A stretch of 64,000 nt of DNA from positions 1 through 64,000 of the forward strand of contig MPNQ01000005.1 of assembly GCA_002239105.1 (NCBI GenBank), given 5' to 3'. Shown here in pieces: positions 51,052 to 60,150 of the stretch (positions within the stretch are counted from its first letter, which is position 1; each line of letters starts with the position of its first letter). The notes beneath the pieces are model-generated. The model had not been told where the DNA came from. It did no database searches and saw only the letters and a list, made by a program, of their open reading frames with translations. A program made the translations under genes and the position numbers. This DNA comes from a marine group bacterium Sva0996 bin134. Lineage in GTDB: Bacteria; Actinomycetota; Acidimicrobiia; Acidimicrobiales; Bin134.

Positions 51052-51786
51052 CTACTTTGGACCTGAGCTCGACTTACGGCGCAAGATGAGCGGGTAGCCC
51101 ACCAGCGCGATGGTGGCGAAGACAAACCACTGCACGGCATAGGCCAGATGAGACCCCTCCCCTAGGTCGGGAGAGGGCACGGGGACGGGCAGGTCACCGG
51201 AAGGGGGTGATTGCGCCTGGAGTTGCACATAGACCGGGAGCAGGGGGTGGTCAAGCTGTTGGGACAGACGGGCCAGGTCAGGCCGGGCCATTTCGACAAG
51301 CACGCCGCTTGCGGGGTCGGGCTGCTGGAGTCCAGCAGCGGTGACCGTGGCCCGGACGAGTCCGGTCACCTCAACCTCTCCACCAACCGCCGCGAATTCC
51401 GCTGGTAGTGCGCCGGTGCCCGCCCCGTGGGGAATCCAGCCCCGATTGACGGCAACGACCGCTCCGGTTTGAAGTCGGAGTGGGGTGAGGACCCAAAACC
51501 CGGCGGTGCCCTGATGGGTGCGGTTTCGGATCAGCACTTGATCGTCAGTCTGGTAGACACCGACCGCCCGGACCAGGCGGAACTCAATCTCGCGGCCGGC
51601 GTCGAGAGGATCGTCAATTCCTGCCAGATCTTGCACTTCGGCGATGGGAAGCTGGCTGCGGCTGGTGATTGTGCTGTTGCGATCTCGGCGCTCAGACAGC
51701 CGATGGAGCTGCCAGAACCCCGCGGCGACCATGGCGATCACCGCCAACAGCACCGCGATGTTGAGCAACTGGCGCCGGAGCGACAC
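51052..51786 (-). CDS. SURF1 family protein
   Basis: The 244-residue protein helps build heme-copper cytochrome oxidase. It has two membrane helices, an N-terminal one (LLNIAVLLAVIAMVAAGFWQL, trimmed here) and one near the end (FVFATIALVGYPLIL), flanking a periplasmic domain with FWQLHRLSERRDRN, NRGWIPHG and AYAVQWFVF, all SURF1 landmarks. It implies aerobic respiration. No oxidase genes adjoin; it stands between dapB and the winged-helix gene. Confidence 0.88.
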   Translation of the reverse strand: MSLRRQLLNIAVLLAVIAMVAAGFWQLHRLSERRDRNSTITSRSQLPIAEVQDLAGIDDPLDAGREIEFRLVRAVGVYQTDDQVLIRNRTHQGTAGFWVLTPLRLQTGAVVAVNRGWIPHGAGTGALPAEFAAVGGEVEVTGLVRATVTAAGLQQPDPASGVLVEMARPDLARLSQQLDHPLLPVYVQLQAQSPPSGDLPVPVPSPDLGEGSHLAYAVQWFVFATIALVGYPLILRRKSSSGPK

Positions 51787-51801
51787 GACTGGGCTCTGGT
51801 T

Positions 51802-52572
51802 CTAGATGTCCAGCAAAGCGTCGAGGCCGACGATGAGCCCCGAACGGCCGGAGGCGGCCTTGATAGCCGCCAGAACACCCGGCATGAACGAGAAGCGATC
51901 AGTGGAGTCTTGGCGGATGGTCAGTGTCTGGCCCTCGGCACCCAGGATCACCTCGTGGTGGGCCACCATCCCCCTCATACGCACGGAATGAACCCGGATG
52001 CCCTCGGGGCCCTCGCCTCCCCGAACTCCGGGCAGCATCTCATGCTCGGTGGGATCGGGAGCCCACTCGCCTGACGCGGCCGCCATTTTCTCCACCGTGA
52101 GCCGGGCGGTTCCCGACGGTGCGTCGATTTTGGCGTCGTGGTGCAGCTCGATCACCTCAGCGGTGTCGAAGTAGGGCGCGGCCATCTCGGCAAACCGCAT
52201 CATCAGCACAGCGCTTATGGCGAAGTTGGGGGCGATGATGCACGCCCGCCCCGCACTGGCAAAGGCAGCTTCAAATCGCTCCAAGTCGCCGTCGGTGAAG
52301 CCGGTGGTCCCAACGACGGCGTGAATGTTCTGAGCTGCCAGCCAGATCAGGTTGTCTCGGGCCGCTTCAGCAATGGTGAAATCCACCACCACGTCGGCAC
52401 CGGCATCTGCCACTGCCTGGCGGTCGGCTACCGAAACTGCGCCGCCGGCGACAGCACCCACCCGAATGGGATCCACGGCGGCCACCAAATCCAGATCGGG
52501 GTCGGCAGCCACCGCTTCACAGACGGTGGCGCCCATTCTTCCCCCCGCACCGAACACCCCAACCCGAATCAT
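51802..52572 (-). CDS. dapB: 4-hydroxy-tetrahydrodipicolinate reductase
   Basis: The 256-residue reductase uses NAD(P)H for the second DAP step. Seen: VGVFGAGGRMGATVCEAV (nucleotide site, about residues 4-21), VVDFTIAEAA, VVGTTGFTDGD and the substrate motif ELHHDAKIDAPSGTA (about residues 142-156). It sits 15 bases upstream of surf1 rather than next to dapA, though both lie within 3 kb. Confidence 0.95.
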   Translation of the reverse strand: MIRVGVFGAGGRMGATVCEAVAADPDLDLVAAVDPIRVGAVAGGAVSVADRQAVADAGADVVVDFTIAEAARDNLIWLAAQNIHAVVGTTGFTDGDLERFEAAFASAGRACIIAPNFAISAVLMMRFAEMAAPYFDTAEVIELHHDAKIDAPSGTARLTVEKMAAASGEWAPDPTEHEMLPGVRGGEGPEGIRVHSVRMRGMVAHHEVILGAEGQTLTIRQDSTDRFSFMPGVLAAIKAASGRSGLIVGLDALLDI

Positions 52573-52635
52573 AAACGAGACGATATAGGGCTGAGCCGTG
52601 CCAATACGGCTTAGAAAACTAAGCGGAACGCAGGG

Positions 52636-55317
52636 TTAGCGCGAAGACCGGTCCCGGTCGCGGCCGCGGCCGCCTCCGCCTCGACGATGTGAGCTGCCAC
52701 CTGGTCCGAGGTCGCCGAACTCGTCTCGCAGTTGAGACTCAAAGTCGTCTTCAAAGGATGCGGCTTGGGAGGGAACTTCCCAATCTCCACGGTCGCGGCC
52801 ACCCCGATTGTCACGGTCGCGGCCACCCCGGTCATCACGGCGATCCCGACGATCATCACGATCCCGGCCACCCCGGCTATCGCGGTCGCGGCCACCCCGG
52901 TCATCGCGGCGATCCCGACGATCATCACGATCCCGGCCACCCCGGCTATCGCGGTCGCGGCCACCCCGGTCATCGCGGCGATCCCGACGATCATCACGAT
53001 CCCGGCCACCCCGATTGTCACGGTCGCGGCCACCCCGGCTGTCGCGGTCGCGGCCACCTCGGTCGTCGCGGCGATCCCGGCGATCATCACGGTCCCGGCC
53101 ACCCCGGTCATCGGAGCGGGAACCAGAGTCACGGTCGTCGCTGCTGTCGTCGCCGGTCAACTTGAGGCTGATCTTGCCGTTGGGGTCTATGTCCTCCACG
53201 ACAACCTCGAGGTCGTCGCCCAATGCGACCACGTCTTCAACCCGATCAATTCGGCGGCCTCGGCCCAGCTTGGAGATGTGCACCAAACCATCTCGGCCCG
53301 GAAGGATGTTCACGAACGCCCCGAATGCGGTGATGTTCACCACCTTCCCGTTGTAGACCTCGCCAACATCGGCGGTGGGCGGGTCCAAAATCAGCCGGAT
53401 TTGGCGCTCGGCCTCGTCCACCTTGTCGCGGTCGGGCGAAGAAATGGTGACGATGCCCGCGTCCTGGGCGTCATCCACATTGACCTCGGCCCCAGTCTCA
53501 GACTGGATGGAGTTGATGACCTTGCCCTTGGGCCCGATGACCTCGCCGATCTTGTCCAGCGGGATCTCGAACTTGATGATCTTGGGGGCAGTGGGCCGGA
53601 CATCGTCCCGGGGGGCATCGATGGCGCCTGCCATCACCTCCAGAATCTTGAGCCGGGCATCACGAGCCTGGTTCAACGCATCAGCCAGCACGTCAGCGGG
53701 CAGCCCGTCGATCTTGGTGTCGAGCTGGAGGGCGGTCACGAAGTCGGCGGTGCCCGCCACCTTGAAGTCCATGTCGCCGAACGCATCTTCGGCGCCCAGG
53801 ATGTCGGTGAGCGTGGTGTAGCGACCCTCGTGGAATACCAACCCCATGGCGATGCCGGCCACCGGCGCCTTTATGGGCACACCAGCGTCCATCAGCGACA
53901 GAGTCGATGAGCACACCGAGCCCATGGAGGTGGAGCCGTTTGAGGACAGCACCTCCGATACCAGGCGCAGCGTGTACGGGAACTCGTCCATGGAGGGGAC
54001 CACGGGGACCAGGGCCTTCTCTGCCAATGCCCCATGTCCGATCTCCCGGCGCTTCGGCCCCCGCATGAAGCCGGTCTCGCCGGTGGAGTATGGCGGGAAG
54101 TTGTAGTGGTGGATGTAGCGCTTCTTGTCAATGGGGTCGATCCCGTCGATCATCTGGTCCATCCGTGCGGTGCCCAGCGTGGTGATGTTCAACACCTGGG
54201 TCTCACCCCGCTCGAACAGCCCAGAGCCATGAGCGGTGTCCACCACTCCGACCTCAGATCCAAGTTGCCGGAGATCGGCCGGGCCCCGCCCGTCGATGCG
54301 CGCGCCGTCTTGCACGATCCGCGTGCGAACGATGCTCTTGGTGAGTGACCGGACGGCCGCGGAGATCTGCTTGTCGGCGCCCTCGACCTCGGCGAACCGG
54401 TCGGCCAGCGCTTCAGCGATCTCCTCTTTCACCTGCGACTCGGCCTCTTGGCGCTCTGCCTTGTCGGCTATGGACATGGCTGCGGCCAGCTTGTCGGCAC
54501 CAACTTCAGCCACCGCGGCTTCGATCTCGGGGGCGTAGTCCACCTGGAGCTCATACTCCATCGGGGGCTTCACCCCGGCGGTGGCGATCAGCCGGCGCTG
54601 GAGGCCAACCGCTTCTTTGATCCACTCTTTGGACCGCTCCAAACCCTCGGCCAGGGCGGCTTCGTCCACTTTGGGAGTGCCGTTGCTGTACAGCTCCCAG
54701 CCGGCCTCGGTGCCGTTGGCCTCCACCATCATGATGGCCACGTCGCCGTCGTCCAGCACCCGTCCGGCCACCACCATCTCGAAGGTGGATTCGGCACCCT
54801 CTTCATAGGTGGGGTGGGGAATCCACTCCCCGTCGGCACTGTGAGCCACTCGGACCGCGCCGATCGGCCCGGCAAACGGGATGCCCGAGATGCTCAGTGC
54901 GGCCGATGCCCCGTTGATGGCGATCACGTCATAGGGGTTCTCCTGGTCTGCACCCAAAACGGTTCCGACGACGTGGATCTCGTTGCGGAATCCGTCGGGG
55001 AATGAGGGCCGCAGGGGTCGATCGATCAAACGGCACGTGAGGATGGCCGACTCAGGGGCCCGGCCCTCCCGCCGGAAGAACGAGCCGGGGATCTTGCCCG
55101 CGGCATACATGCGCTCTTCGATGTCGACGGTCAGGGGGAAGAAGTCCGCCCCTTCTCGCACCCGGCGGGCCGCGGTTGCGGTTACCAGGATGGTGGTGTC
55201 GCCCATGCGGACCACAACGGCTCCGTCGGCCTGTCCGGCCAGACGACCTGTCTCAAAGGACAGGGTCTTACTTTCCGCGCCGCTTACTGCGGCTGAAACG
55301 GTGATGGCTTCCGCCAT
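52636..55317 (-). CDS. pnp: Polyribonucleotide nucleotidyltransferase (PNPase)
   Basis: The 893-residue 3'-5' phosphorolytic exoribonuclease has two RNase PH domains (GRLAGQADGAVVVRMGDT; the active domain with FMRGPKRREIGHGALAEKAL), a KH domain (IIKFEIPLDKIGEVIGPKGK), an S1 domain (GEVYNGKVVNITAFGAFVNI) and an unusual tail of about 150 residues rich in Arg, Asp and Gly (RGGRDRD repeats). ATG 55317 follows GGAGAGGAG. The tail is predicted to be disordered and RNA-binding. A long hairpin sits in the leader. Confidence 0.95.
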   Translation of the reverse strand: MAEAITVSAAVSGAESKTLSFETGRLAGQADGAVVVRMGDTTILVTATAARRVREGADFFPLTVDIEERMYAAGKIPGSFFRREGRAPESAILTCRLIDRPLRPSFPDGFRNEIHVVGTVLGADQENPYDVIAINGASAALSISGIPFAGPIGAVRVAHSADGEWIPHPTYEEGAESTFEMVVAGRVLDDGDVAIMMVEANGTEAGWELYSNGTPKVDEAALAEGLERSKEWIKEAVGLQRRLIATAGVKPPMEYELQVDYAPEIEAAVAEVGADKLAAAMSIADKAERQEAESQVKEEIAEALADRFAEVEGADKQISAAVRSLTKSIVRTRIVQDGARIDGRGPADLRQLGSEVGVVDTAHGSGLFERGETQVLNITTLGTARMDQMIDGIDPIDKKRYIHHYNFPPYSTGETGFMRGPKRREIGHGALAEKALVPVVPSMDEFPYTLRLVSEVLSSNGSTSMGSVCSSTLSLMDAGVPIKAPVAGIAMGLVFHEGRYTTLTDILGAEDAFGDMDFKVAGTADFVTALQLDTKIDGLPADVLADALNQARDARLKILEVMAGAIDAPRDDVRPTAPKIIKFEIPLDKIGEVIGPKGKVINSIQSETGAEVNVDDAQDAGIVTISSPDRDKVDEAERQIRLILDPPTADVGEVYNGKVVNITAFGAFVNILPGRDGLVHISKLGRGRRIDRVEDVVALGDDLEVVVEDIDPNGKISLKLTGDDSSDDRDSGSRSDDRGGRDRDDRRDRRDDRGGRDRDSRGGRDRDNRGGRDRDDRRDRRDDRGGRDRDSRGGRDRDDRRDRRDDRGGRDRDSRGGRDRDDRRDRRDDRGGRDRDNRGGRDRGDWEVPSQAASFEDDFESQLRDEFGDLGPGGSSHRRGGGGRGRDRDRSSR
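52790..53120 (-). repeat. Tandem repeat encoding the PNPase RDG tail
   Basis: About 330 bases are built of nested 24- and 45-base units, giving a larger period of 69 bases (23 residues: a GGRDRDDRRDRRDDR block and a GGRDRDSR block). Copies are nearly identical at DNA level, so the number of units is likely to vary between strains and slippage is expected. Confidence 0.85.
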
Positions 55318-55364
55318 TTTTGCTCCTCTCCGGGCCACGTGAGGCCCGAGCGGGCCGGAATGGA

Positions 55365-55420
55365 GCCAGTTCCCAGTTGGAGGGGCCCAGCGCAACTAGG
55401 CCCCTTCAACTGGCAGCTGG
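55365..55420 (-). promoter_or_regulatory. Long stem-loop in the rpsO-pnp spacer
   Basis: In the 160-base gap upstream of pnp, CCAGTT and GAGGGGCC-type arms (55365-55387) pair with GGCCCCTTCAACTGGCAGCTGG (55399-55420, a pointer to the right arm), giving about 20 base pairs with small bulges around an 11-base loop. It could end rpsO transcription partly, or be an RNase III/PNPase processing site as in the pnp leader of E. coli. No U-run follows. A second GGGCC...GGCCC hairpin lies closer to pnp. Confidence 0.6.
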
Positions 55421-55477
55421 CCTCTCTAGTGGCCCGCTTATTTGTTTTCCATATATCGCCAGGGCGATGCCCGCTTC

Positions 55478-55747
55478 TCAGCGGCGAAGTCCAAGTTCGG
55501 CGATGATGCCTCGGTAGCGCTCCACATCGTTGTCCTTGACGTAGTCGAGCAGCCGCCGCCGTCGGCCCACCATCATCAGCAAGCCTCGCCTGCTGTGGTG
55601 GTCCTTGACATGCACCTTCAAGTGCTCAGTGAGGTGATCGATCCGCTCAGTGAGCAGTGCAATCTGTACCTCGGGCGAGCCAGTATCGGTGTCATGCACG
55701 CGGTGCTTCTCGATAGTCGCGGTTTTGGACGCTAGTTTCTCGGCCAT
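55478..55747 (-). CDS. rpsO: 30S ribosomal protein S15
   Basis: The 89-residue protein shows the full S15 pattern: [23 protein letters not shown] (about residues 20-42, pointer only), then [20 protein letters not shown] and a C-terminal ELGLRR. It binds 16S rRNA in the platform and often controls its own synthesis. pnp follows 160 bases downstream as in most bacteria. It is divergent from the ribokinase-like gene. Confidence 0.97.
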   Translation of the reverse strand: MAEKLASKTATIEKHRVHDTDTGSPEVQIALLTERIDHLTEHLKVHVKDHHSRRGLLMMVGRRRRLLDYVKDNDVERYRGIIAELGLRR

Positions 55748-55901
55748 CCCTACTCAGTGTGTCCGTCGGTCAGAAAACGGGCGATTTCACGACACCTTGC
55801 CGTGCTTGTGCCCGGGGGACCCGATCAAACTACCACCCCGAAGGCCAGAACACCCATCTGAGAGCATTTGGCCTGAGAGGTTTTAGGGGATACTGGTGTC
55901 G

Positions 55902-56762
55902 ATGAAGGTTGTGTCCTTCGGAAGCCTCAACTACGACCTGTCCATCTGGCTCGACCGGCTGCCCGGCCCCGACGAGACCCTGCGGGCCCAGCGGATGGAG
56001 GCTTTCTCCGGGGGCAAGGGCGCCAACCAGGCCACCGCCGCGGCCCAACTTGGGGCCACCGCGCCCATGGTGGGCTGTGTGGGCGACGACGATCGGGGCC
56101 GCTGGCTGCTGGACGTGCTCAACGGCAACGGCGTGGACACCAGCCTTGTCCGCGTCGTCGAGGAGCCCACCGGCACCGCGGTGCCGCTCATCACCGCGGC
56201 GGACGTCTCCATCGTCATCGTCGCCGGGGCCAACGCCAGCACCGGGGTGGCGGACGCTGATGCCGCCGCGCAGGTCATCGCCTCGGCCGACGTGCTGCTG
56301 CTGCAAGGCGAGGTGGGGGCAGCGGGTGCCCGGCGAGCCGCCCAGGCTGCCCGTTCGGGCGGGACCACGGTGGTGTTCAACCCAGCACCCGTCGACCCGT
56401 TCTTGGTGGAAGCGGTGGCGCCGCTGACCGACATCTTGGTGATGAACCGGGCCGAGCAGGCCCAGGTGGCAGCAATCGGCCCCGACACAAGCCAATGCGA
56501 AACGATCATCACCCTGGGCAGCCGGGGTGCTCAGCTCGACGATGTACTGGTTCCCTCTTACCCCGCAGATGTGGTGGATCCCACCGGCGCAGGCGATGCG
56601 TTCTGCGGTGCCCTGGGCGTGGCTCTGGCCGAGGGTCTGGCGCTGATCGAAGCTGTCCGCTTCGCCAACGCCGCTGGCGCCCTGGCGGTAGCAACCCCCG
56701 GCGCCCAGCCCTCCATGCCCACCCGCAGCGCCGTCGAGTCCCTGCTCGACGGCCACCGTTAA
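55902..56762 (+). CDS. PfkB-family sugar kinase, ribokinase-like
   Basis: A 286-residue kinase with VSFGSLNYDLSIWLDRLP at the N-terminus, the first PfkB signature GGKGANQATAAAQLGA (about residues 38-53) and the second VDPTGAGDAFCGALGVAL (about residues 224-241) holding the catalytic Asp. GGKGANQA fits ribokinase. It starts at ATG 55902 (GTG 55896 is two codons earlier). It is the only plus-strand gene in a long minus-strand block and lacks sugar-transport neighbours. Confidence 0.87.
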   Translation: MKVVSFGSLNYDLSIWLDRLPGPDETLRAQRMEAFSGGKGANQATAAAQLGATAPMVGCVGDDDRGRWLLDVLNGNGVDTSLVRVVEEPTGTAVPLITAADVSIVIVAGANASTGVADADAAAQVIASADVLLLQGEVGAAGARRAAQAARSGGTTVVFNPAPVDPFLVEAVAPLTDILVMNRAEQAQVAAIGPDTSQCETIITLGSRGAQLDDVLVPSYPADVVDPTGAGDAFCGALGVALAEGLALIEAVRFANAAGALAVATPGAQPSMPTRSAVESLLDGHR

Positions 56763-56769
56763 GACTGAA

Positions 56770-57879
56770 CTACCCGCTAAGGGCGGGGATGACGTGGGTG
56801 GCGGTGAGGCGGATGCTCTCCATGGTCTTCTCGTGGGGGATGTTGTAGGGGTTCATCATGCACAAGAGCAGGTCGACGCCGAGATCGGCGAAGCCCCGGC
56901 ATAGCTCGATGCACTGGTCGGGGTCGCCGGCAATGGCCACGCCCTGGTCCACCAAGTCCTCCACGCTGAACGTGGTATCCCAGTCGGCATCGGCGGTCAT
57001 GCCGGGGAGATACCGCAGATAGTTCCAGTCGCCCAGCTCGGCGCCCTCTTCTTGGAGCATCTCGGCCACGCTGCCCACCAGCTTGAACGCCACCGTGGGG
57101 TACCACCAGAACGACTCCCGGGCGTTGTCGTAGGCCTCGGCCGTGGTGGGCGCGCAGTGGAACATGGCGAATGTGGCCACCCGGTCGTTCACGAAACCGC
57201 CCACCGGGTTCTGGCAGGCCGCCACCGCCTCGCGGTACAAGCCGATTCGCAATTCCAGCTCTTCGAGCGACACCCCGGCGCTGAACGACAGCAAACCCAT
57301 CCCCATATCCCCCACCAATTGATGGGTTTCCCGGCTGCCAGTAGCGGCCCACAGGGGAGGATGGGGCTTTTGCACCGGTTTGGGCAGCACCCGGCGGCGA
57401 GGCATCGACCAGTGCTCACCCTGGAACTCATGCTCGTCGTTCATCCAACAGCCAGCGATGTGCTCCACCGCCTCGGCCCACATCGCCCGTGTCTCGCGAG
57501 GGTCGATTCCAAACCCCTCCAGCTCGGCCCGGGTGGTTGAGCGGCCAGTGCCGAACTCCACTCGGCCCCCGCTGAGCAAATCCAGCGTGGCCGCAGACTC
57601 GGCGCTGCGCACCGGATGGTTGTAGGGCTTGGGGGTAAGCCGCACCCCATAGCCCAGCCGAATCTGCTCAGTGAGCGCGGCCACCGCTCCGTAGAGCACC
57701 TCGGGATTGGAGCTGTGTGACATCTCCTCCAAGAAGTGGTGCTCAACCGTCCAGAAACTGTGGAAGCCGAGCTGATCAGCCAGCACAGCCTGCTGGATCA
57801 ACTCTTGATAGCGAAGCTGCTCGCTGTTTTGGTGCCACGGCCGGGGCACCGGGATCTCGGAGAATAGGGCGAGCTTCAT
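56770..57879 (-). CDS. LLM-class flavin-dependent oxidoreductase
   Basis: The 369-residue luciferase-like protein has MKLALFSEIPVPRPW at the start, FHSFWTVEHHFLEEMSHSSN (about residues 39-58), LTPKPYNHPVRSAESAATLD and GRVEFGTGRSTTRAELEGFG. This is a different subgroup from the one at 11282. It could oxidise a small organic substrate with FMN or F420. It lies between ribF (a flavin-cofactor gene) and a convergent kinase, five bases downstream of ribF, so it may be co-transcribed with it. Confidence 0.85.
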   Translation of the reverse strand: MKLALFSEIPVPRPWHQNSEQLRYQELIQQAVLADQLGFHSFWTVEHHFLEEMSHSSNPEVLYGAVAALTEQIRLGYGVRLTPKPYNHPVRSAESAATLDLLSGGRVEFGTGRSTTRAELEGFGIDPRETRAMWAEAVEHIAGCWMNDEHEFQGEHWSMPRRRVLPKPVQKPHPPLWAATGSRETHQLVGDMGMGLLSFSAGVSLEELELRIGLYREAVAACQNPVGGFVNDRVATFAMFHCAPTTAEAYDNARESFWWYPTVAFKLVGSVAEMLQEEGAELGDWNYLRYLPGMTADADWDTTFSVEDLVDQGVAIAGDPDQCIELCRGFADLGVDLLLCMMNPYNIPHEKTMESIRLTATHVIPALSG

Positions 57880-57884
57880 GCCGG

Positions 57885-58838
57885 TTAGCGGGACGGTTCC
57901 GCGCTCAAGATCTCCCGACTAAGGGCGACATCCACCCGGAGCTGCTTGACCAGGGAGTCGATGCCGTCGAAGCGGTGCTCGCTTCTCAGCAGCTCCACAA
58001 ACTCCACTCTGGCCTCCTCGCCGTACAGGTCGCCCTCGAAATCGAGGAGATGCGCCTCCAACAGCGACTGCTGGGCGTGCTCATAGAAAGTGGGGCGTCG
58101 GCCGATATTGATGGCCGCCATGTGCCGGGACCCGTCGGGACGGGTGTACCAGCCGGCGTACACTGCGTCGGCCGGCCAGGCCATGACCATGGAAACCGGG
58201 ATGTTGGCGGTGGGAAACCCGATGGTCATCCCCCGCCGATCGCCCAAAACCACCTTGCCCCTGATCTCGTGGTAGCGCCCCAGCATGGCCGCCGCGGTGC
58301 GAACATCGCCGCCCGCCAGCGCCCGGCGCACTGCGGTGGATGAAACCGGCTCGGGCCATTTCTCGTCGTGGTGCAGGAGCGTAACCGCTTGCACCTCAAA
58401 GCCCATTTCCTGGCCGAATTCCCTCAGCGTGTCGATGTTTCCCAGCCGAGCCCGCCCGAAGTGGAAGTCCTCCCCCACCACCACGCTGCGCACTCTCATC
58501 CTTTCCACGAAGACCTCTCGCACAAATTCCTCGGGCATGGTGTGGGCTCGATCAGGGGAGAACTCAATCAAGTACACGTATTCGATGCCGGCCGCCTCGA
58601 GCAGCTCCAGCTTCTGATCGAGCGAGTTGAGCAGCTTGGGCGCATTCTCCGGCCGCAAGACCAGGGCCGGGTGGCGGTCAAAGGTGACCACTGCGGGAGC
58701 AACGCCCAGTCGATTCGCTTCGCTGAGGAGCTGATCGATGACAGCCTGGTGTCCGACGTGGACACCGTCGTACACCCCGATGCTGGCTGCGGTCTCCTCA
58801 ATGCCCTGCAGGCTGCCGAAGTCTTCTATGACCTGCAC
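57885..58838 (-). CDS. ribF: Bifunctional riboflavin kinase/FAD synthetase
   Basis: The 317-residue enzyme makes FMN then FAD. The N-terminal nucleotidyltransferase domain has IGVYDGVHVGHQAVI (about residues 20-34) and VVVGEDFHFGRARLGN; the C-terminal kinase domain has GDRRGMTIGFPTANIP, YAGWY and HLLDFEGDLYGEEARVEFV. GTG 58838 (VQVIEDFGSLQG) fits the family start. Position after truB is the standard nusA-infB-truB-ribF order. A 72-base gap separates it from truB. Confidence 0.94.
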   Translation of the reverse strand: MQVIEDFGSLQGIEETAASIGVYDGVHVGHQAVIDQLLSEANRLGVAPAVVTFDRHPALVLRPENAPKLLNSLDQKLELLEAAGIEYVYLIEFSPDRAHTMPEEFVREVFVERMRVRSVVVGEDFHFGRARLGNIDTLREFGQEMGFEVQAVTLLHHDEKWPEPVSSTAVRRALAGGDVRTAAAMLGRYHEIRGKVVLGDRRGMTIGFPTANIPVSMVMAWPADAVYAGWYTRPDGSRHMAAINIGRRPTFYEHAQQSLLEAHLLDFEGDLYGEEARVEFVELLRSEHRFDGIDSLVKQLRVDVALSREILSAEPSR

Positions 58839-58910
58839 CGCGCTGCACGGTAGCGGCCACAGCCTCAAACTGGACAATCCCGGTGGCCTCAAGACCGCCC
58901 GCCACTGGCC

Positions 58911-59777
58911 TCATTGGGGAATGACCACCTCCGGTTTGACCATCCCCGAGGTATGAGGCTTGTAGACAGCCAAGAGTTGACCCTGCGGCCCGAGCACGGC
59001 CCACGGGCCGTCGCCCTTCGCAGCCAACTCGTCAGTGGCCATCACCTGTCCGCTGCTCACCCTTTGGCCGAGCGACTCATCGACCGACACTGCCGGGTAG
59101 TCGCGCAGGGCCTCGGCCATCGACAACAACGAAGGCTTGCTGACTGGCCGGGCCTCATCGATCGCAAACGAGCCAATGGCCATGCGCCGCAAAGCCCGCA
59201 AGTGCGCCCCTCCCCCCAGGGCGGCGCCGATGTCGGCGGCCAGCGAGCGGATGTAAGTCCCCGAGGAACAGGTCACCTCAATCCTGTACACGCCGGCGTC
59301 AGGGTCTATCGGAGCAACCGCCAGTTTGTGGACGGTTACTGGGCGGGGTTCCCGCTCTACCTCCACACCCTCACGGGCCAACTCGTGCAGACGGCGGCCT
59401 CCGATCTTGATGGCCGACACCATCGGCGGAACCTGCATGATGTCGCCGAGAAATCCAGAGGCAGCCTCAGAAACCTGCTCGGGGGTGACCGCCGACATGT
59501 CGTAGACCGCGGTGACCTCGCCCTCCGCGTCCAGCGTGGTGGTCTCAGCACCCAGGATCAGCTCGCCCACATATTGCTTGGGAAGCGGGGTGATAAACCG
59601 CAGCAGCCGAGTGGCACGGCCCACCCCCAAGAGCAACACCCCAGTGGCGCCGGGGTCCAGGGTCCCGGCGTGTCCCACTTTGCGGGTGCCGAAGACGCCC
59701 CGGGCCTTGGCCACCACATCGTGGGAGGTCCACCCCGTCTCTTTGTCGATAACCGCCAACCCGTCGGTCGGGCTCAC
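58911..59777 (-). CDS. truB: tRNA pseudouridine-55 synthase
   Basis: The 288-residue enzyme makes pseudouridine 55 in the T-loop. It has DGLAVIDKETGWTSHDVV, the catalytic HAGTLDPGATGVLLLGVG (Asp about residue 40), and SGTYIRSLAADIG. It begins with GTG 59777 overlapping the rbfA TAG by one base (TAGTG), so translation is coupled. Confidence 0.95.
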   Translation of the reverse strand: MSPTDGLAVIDKETGWTSHDVVAKARGVFGTRKVGHAGTLDPGATGVLLLGVGRATRLLRFITPLPKQYVGELILGAETTTLDAEGEVTAVYDMSAVTPEQVSEAASGFLGDIMQVPPMVSAIKIGGRRLHELAREGVEVEREPRPVTVHKLAVAPIDPDAGVYRIEVTCSSGTYIRSLAADIGAALGGGAHLRALRRMAIGSFAIDEARPVSKPSLLSMAEALRDYPAVSVDESLGQRVSSGQVMATDELAAKGDGPWAVLGPQGQLLAVYKPHTSGMVKPEVVIPQ

Positions 59778-60148
59778 TATTCGTCCTCGGCAGCCAGATC
59801 ACGCAATATCTGATCGACCCGCTCACCGGCTGAAATGGAGGGATCAAGGGCGAACACCAACTCGGGGACCCTGCGGACCGCAGAAGAATGGGCGACTGCC
59901 TGTTTTAGCTGGAGACGATGCTCCTCCAATGCCTCTAGGGCCGCAGATGCCGCCTCGTCGTCCAGCACGCTTATGTACACAGTGGCCTGGCTCAATTCGG
60001 CACTGGTCTCCACCCCGGTGATGCTGGCCAGCTCCAGCCGGTCGTCATCCAATAGGGCCAGTTCAGAGGCCAGTATCTCTCGCAGCAACTCGCCTAGCCG
60101 GGCCGAGCGTGAGTATCGGGAGGGGCGCGACGCCCGGTTGCGAGCCAC
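59777..60148 (-). CDS. rbfA: Ribosome-binding factor A
   Basis: The 123-residue 30S maturation factor has the KH-like pattern RSARLGELLREILASELALL, ATVYISVLDDEAA and the C-terminal VPELVFALDPSISAGERVDQ. GTG 60148 is chosen because the end of the DUF503 gene supplies GAGGAG five bases before it; the frame also reaches a TTG at 60172. It is tightly linked to both neighbours. Confidence 0.92.
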   Translation of the reverse strand: MARNRASRPSRYSRSARLGELLREILASELALLDDDRLELASITGVETSAELSQATVYISVLDDEAASAALEALEEHRLQLKQAVAHSSAVRRVPELVFALDPSISAGERVDQILRDLAAEDE

Positions 60149-60150
60149 GC

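Noticed and set aside
52790..53120. CRISPR array
   Set aside because: The repeat is in frame, without unique spacers, and encodes the PNPase tail.
52611..53356. Several long frames on both strands across the PNPase tail repeat
   Set aside because: They are side effects of the short DNA repeat in other frames; the PNPase frame is continuous with KH and S1 domains.
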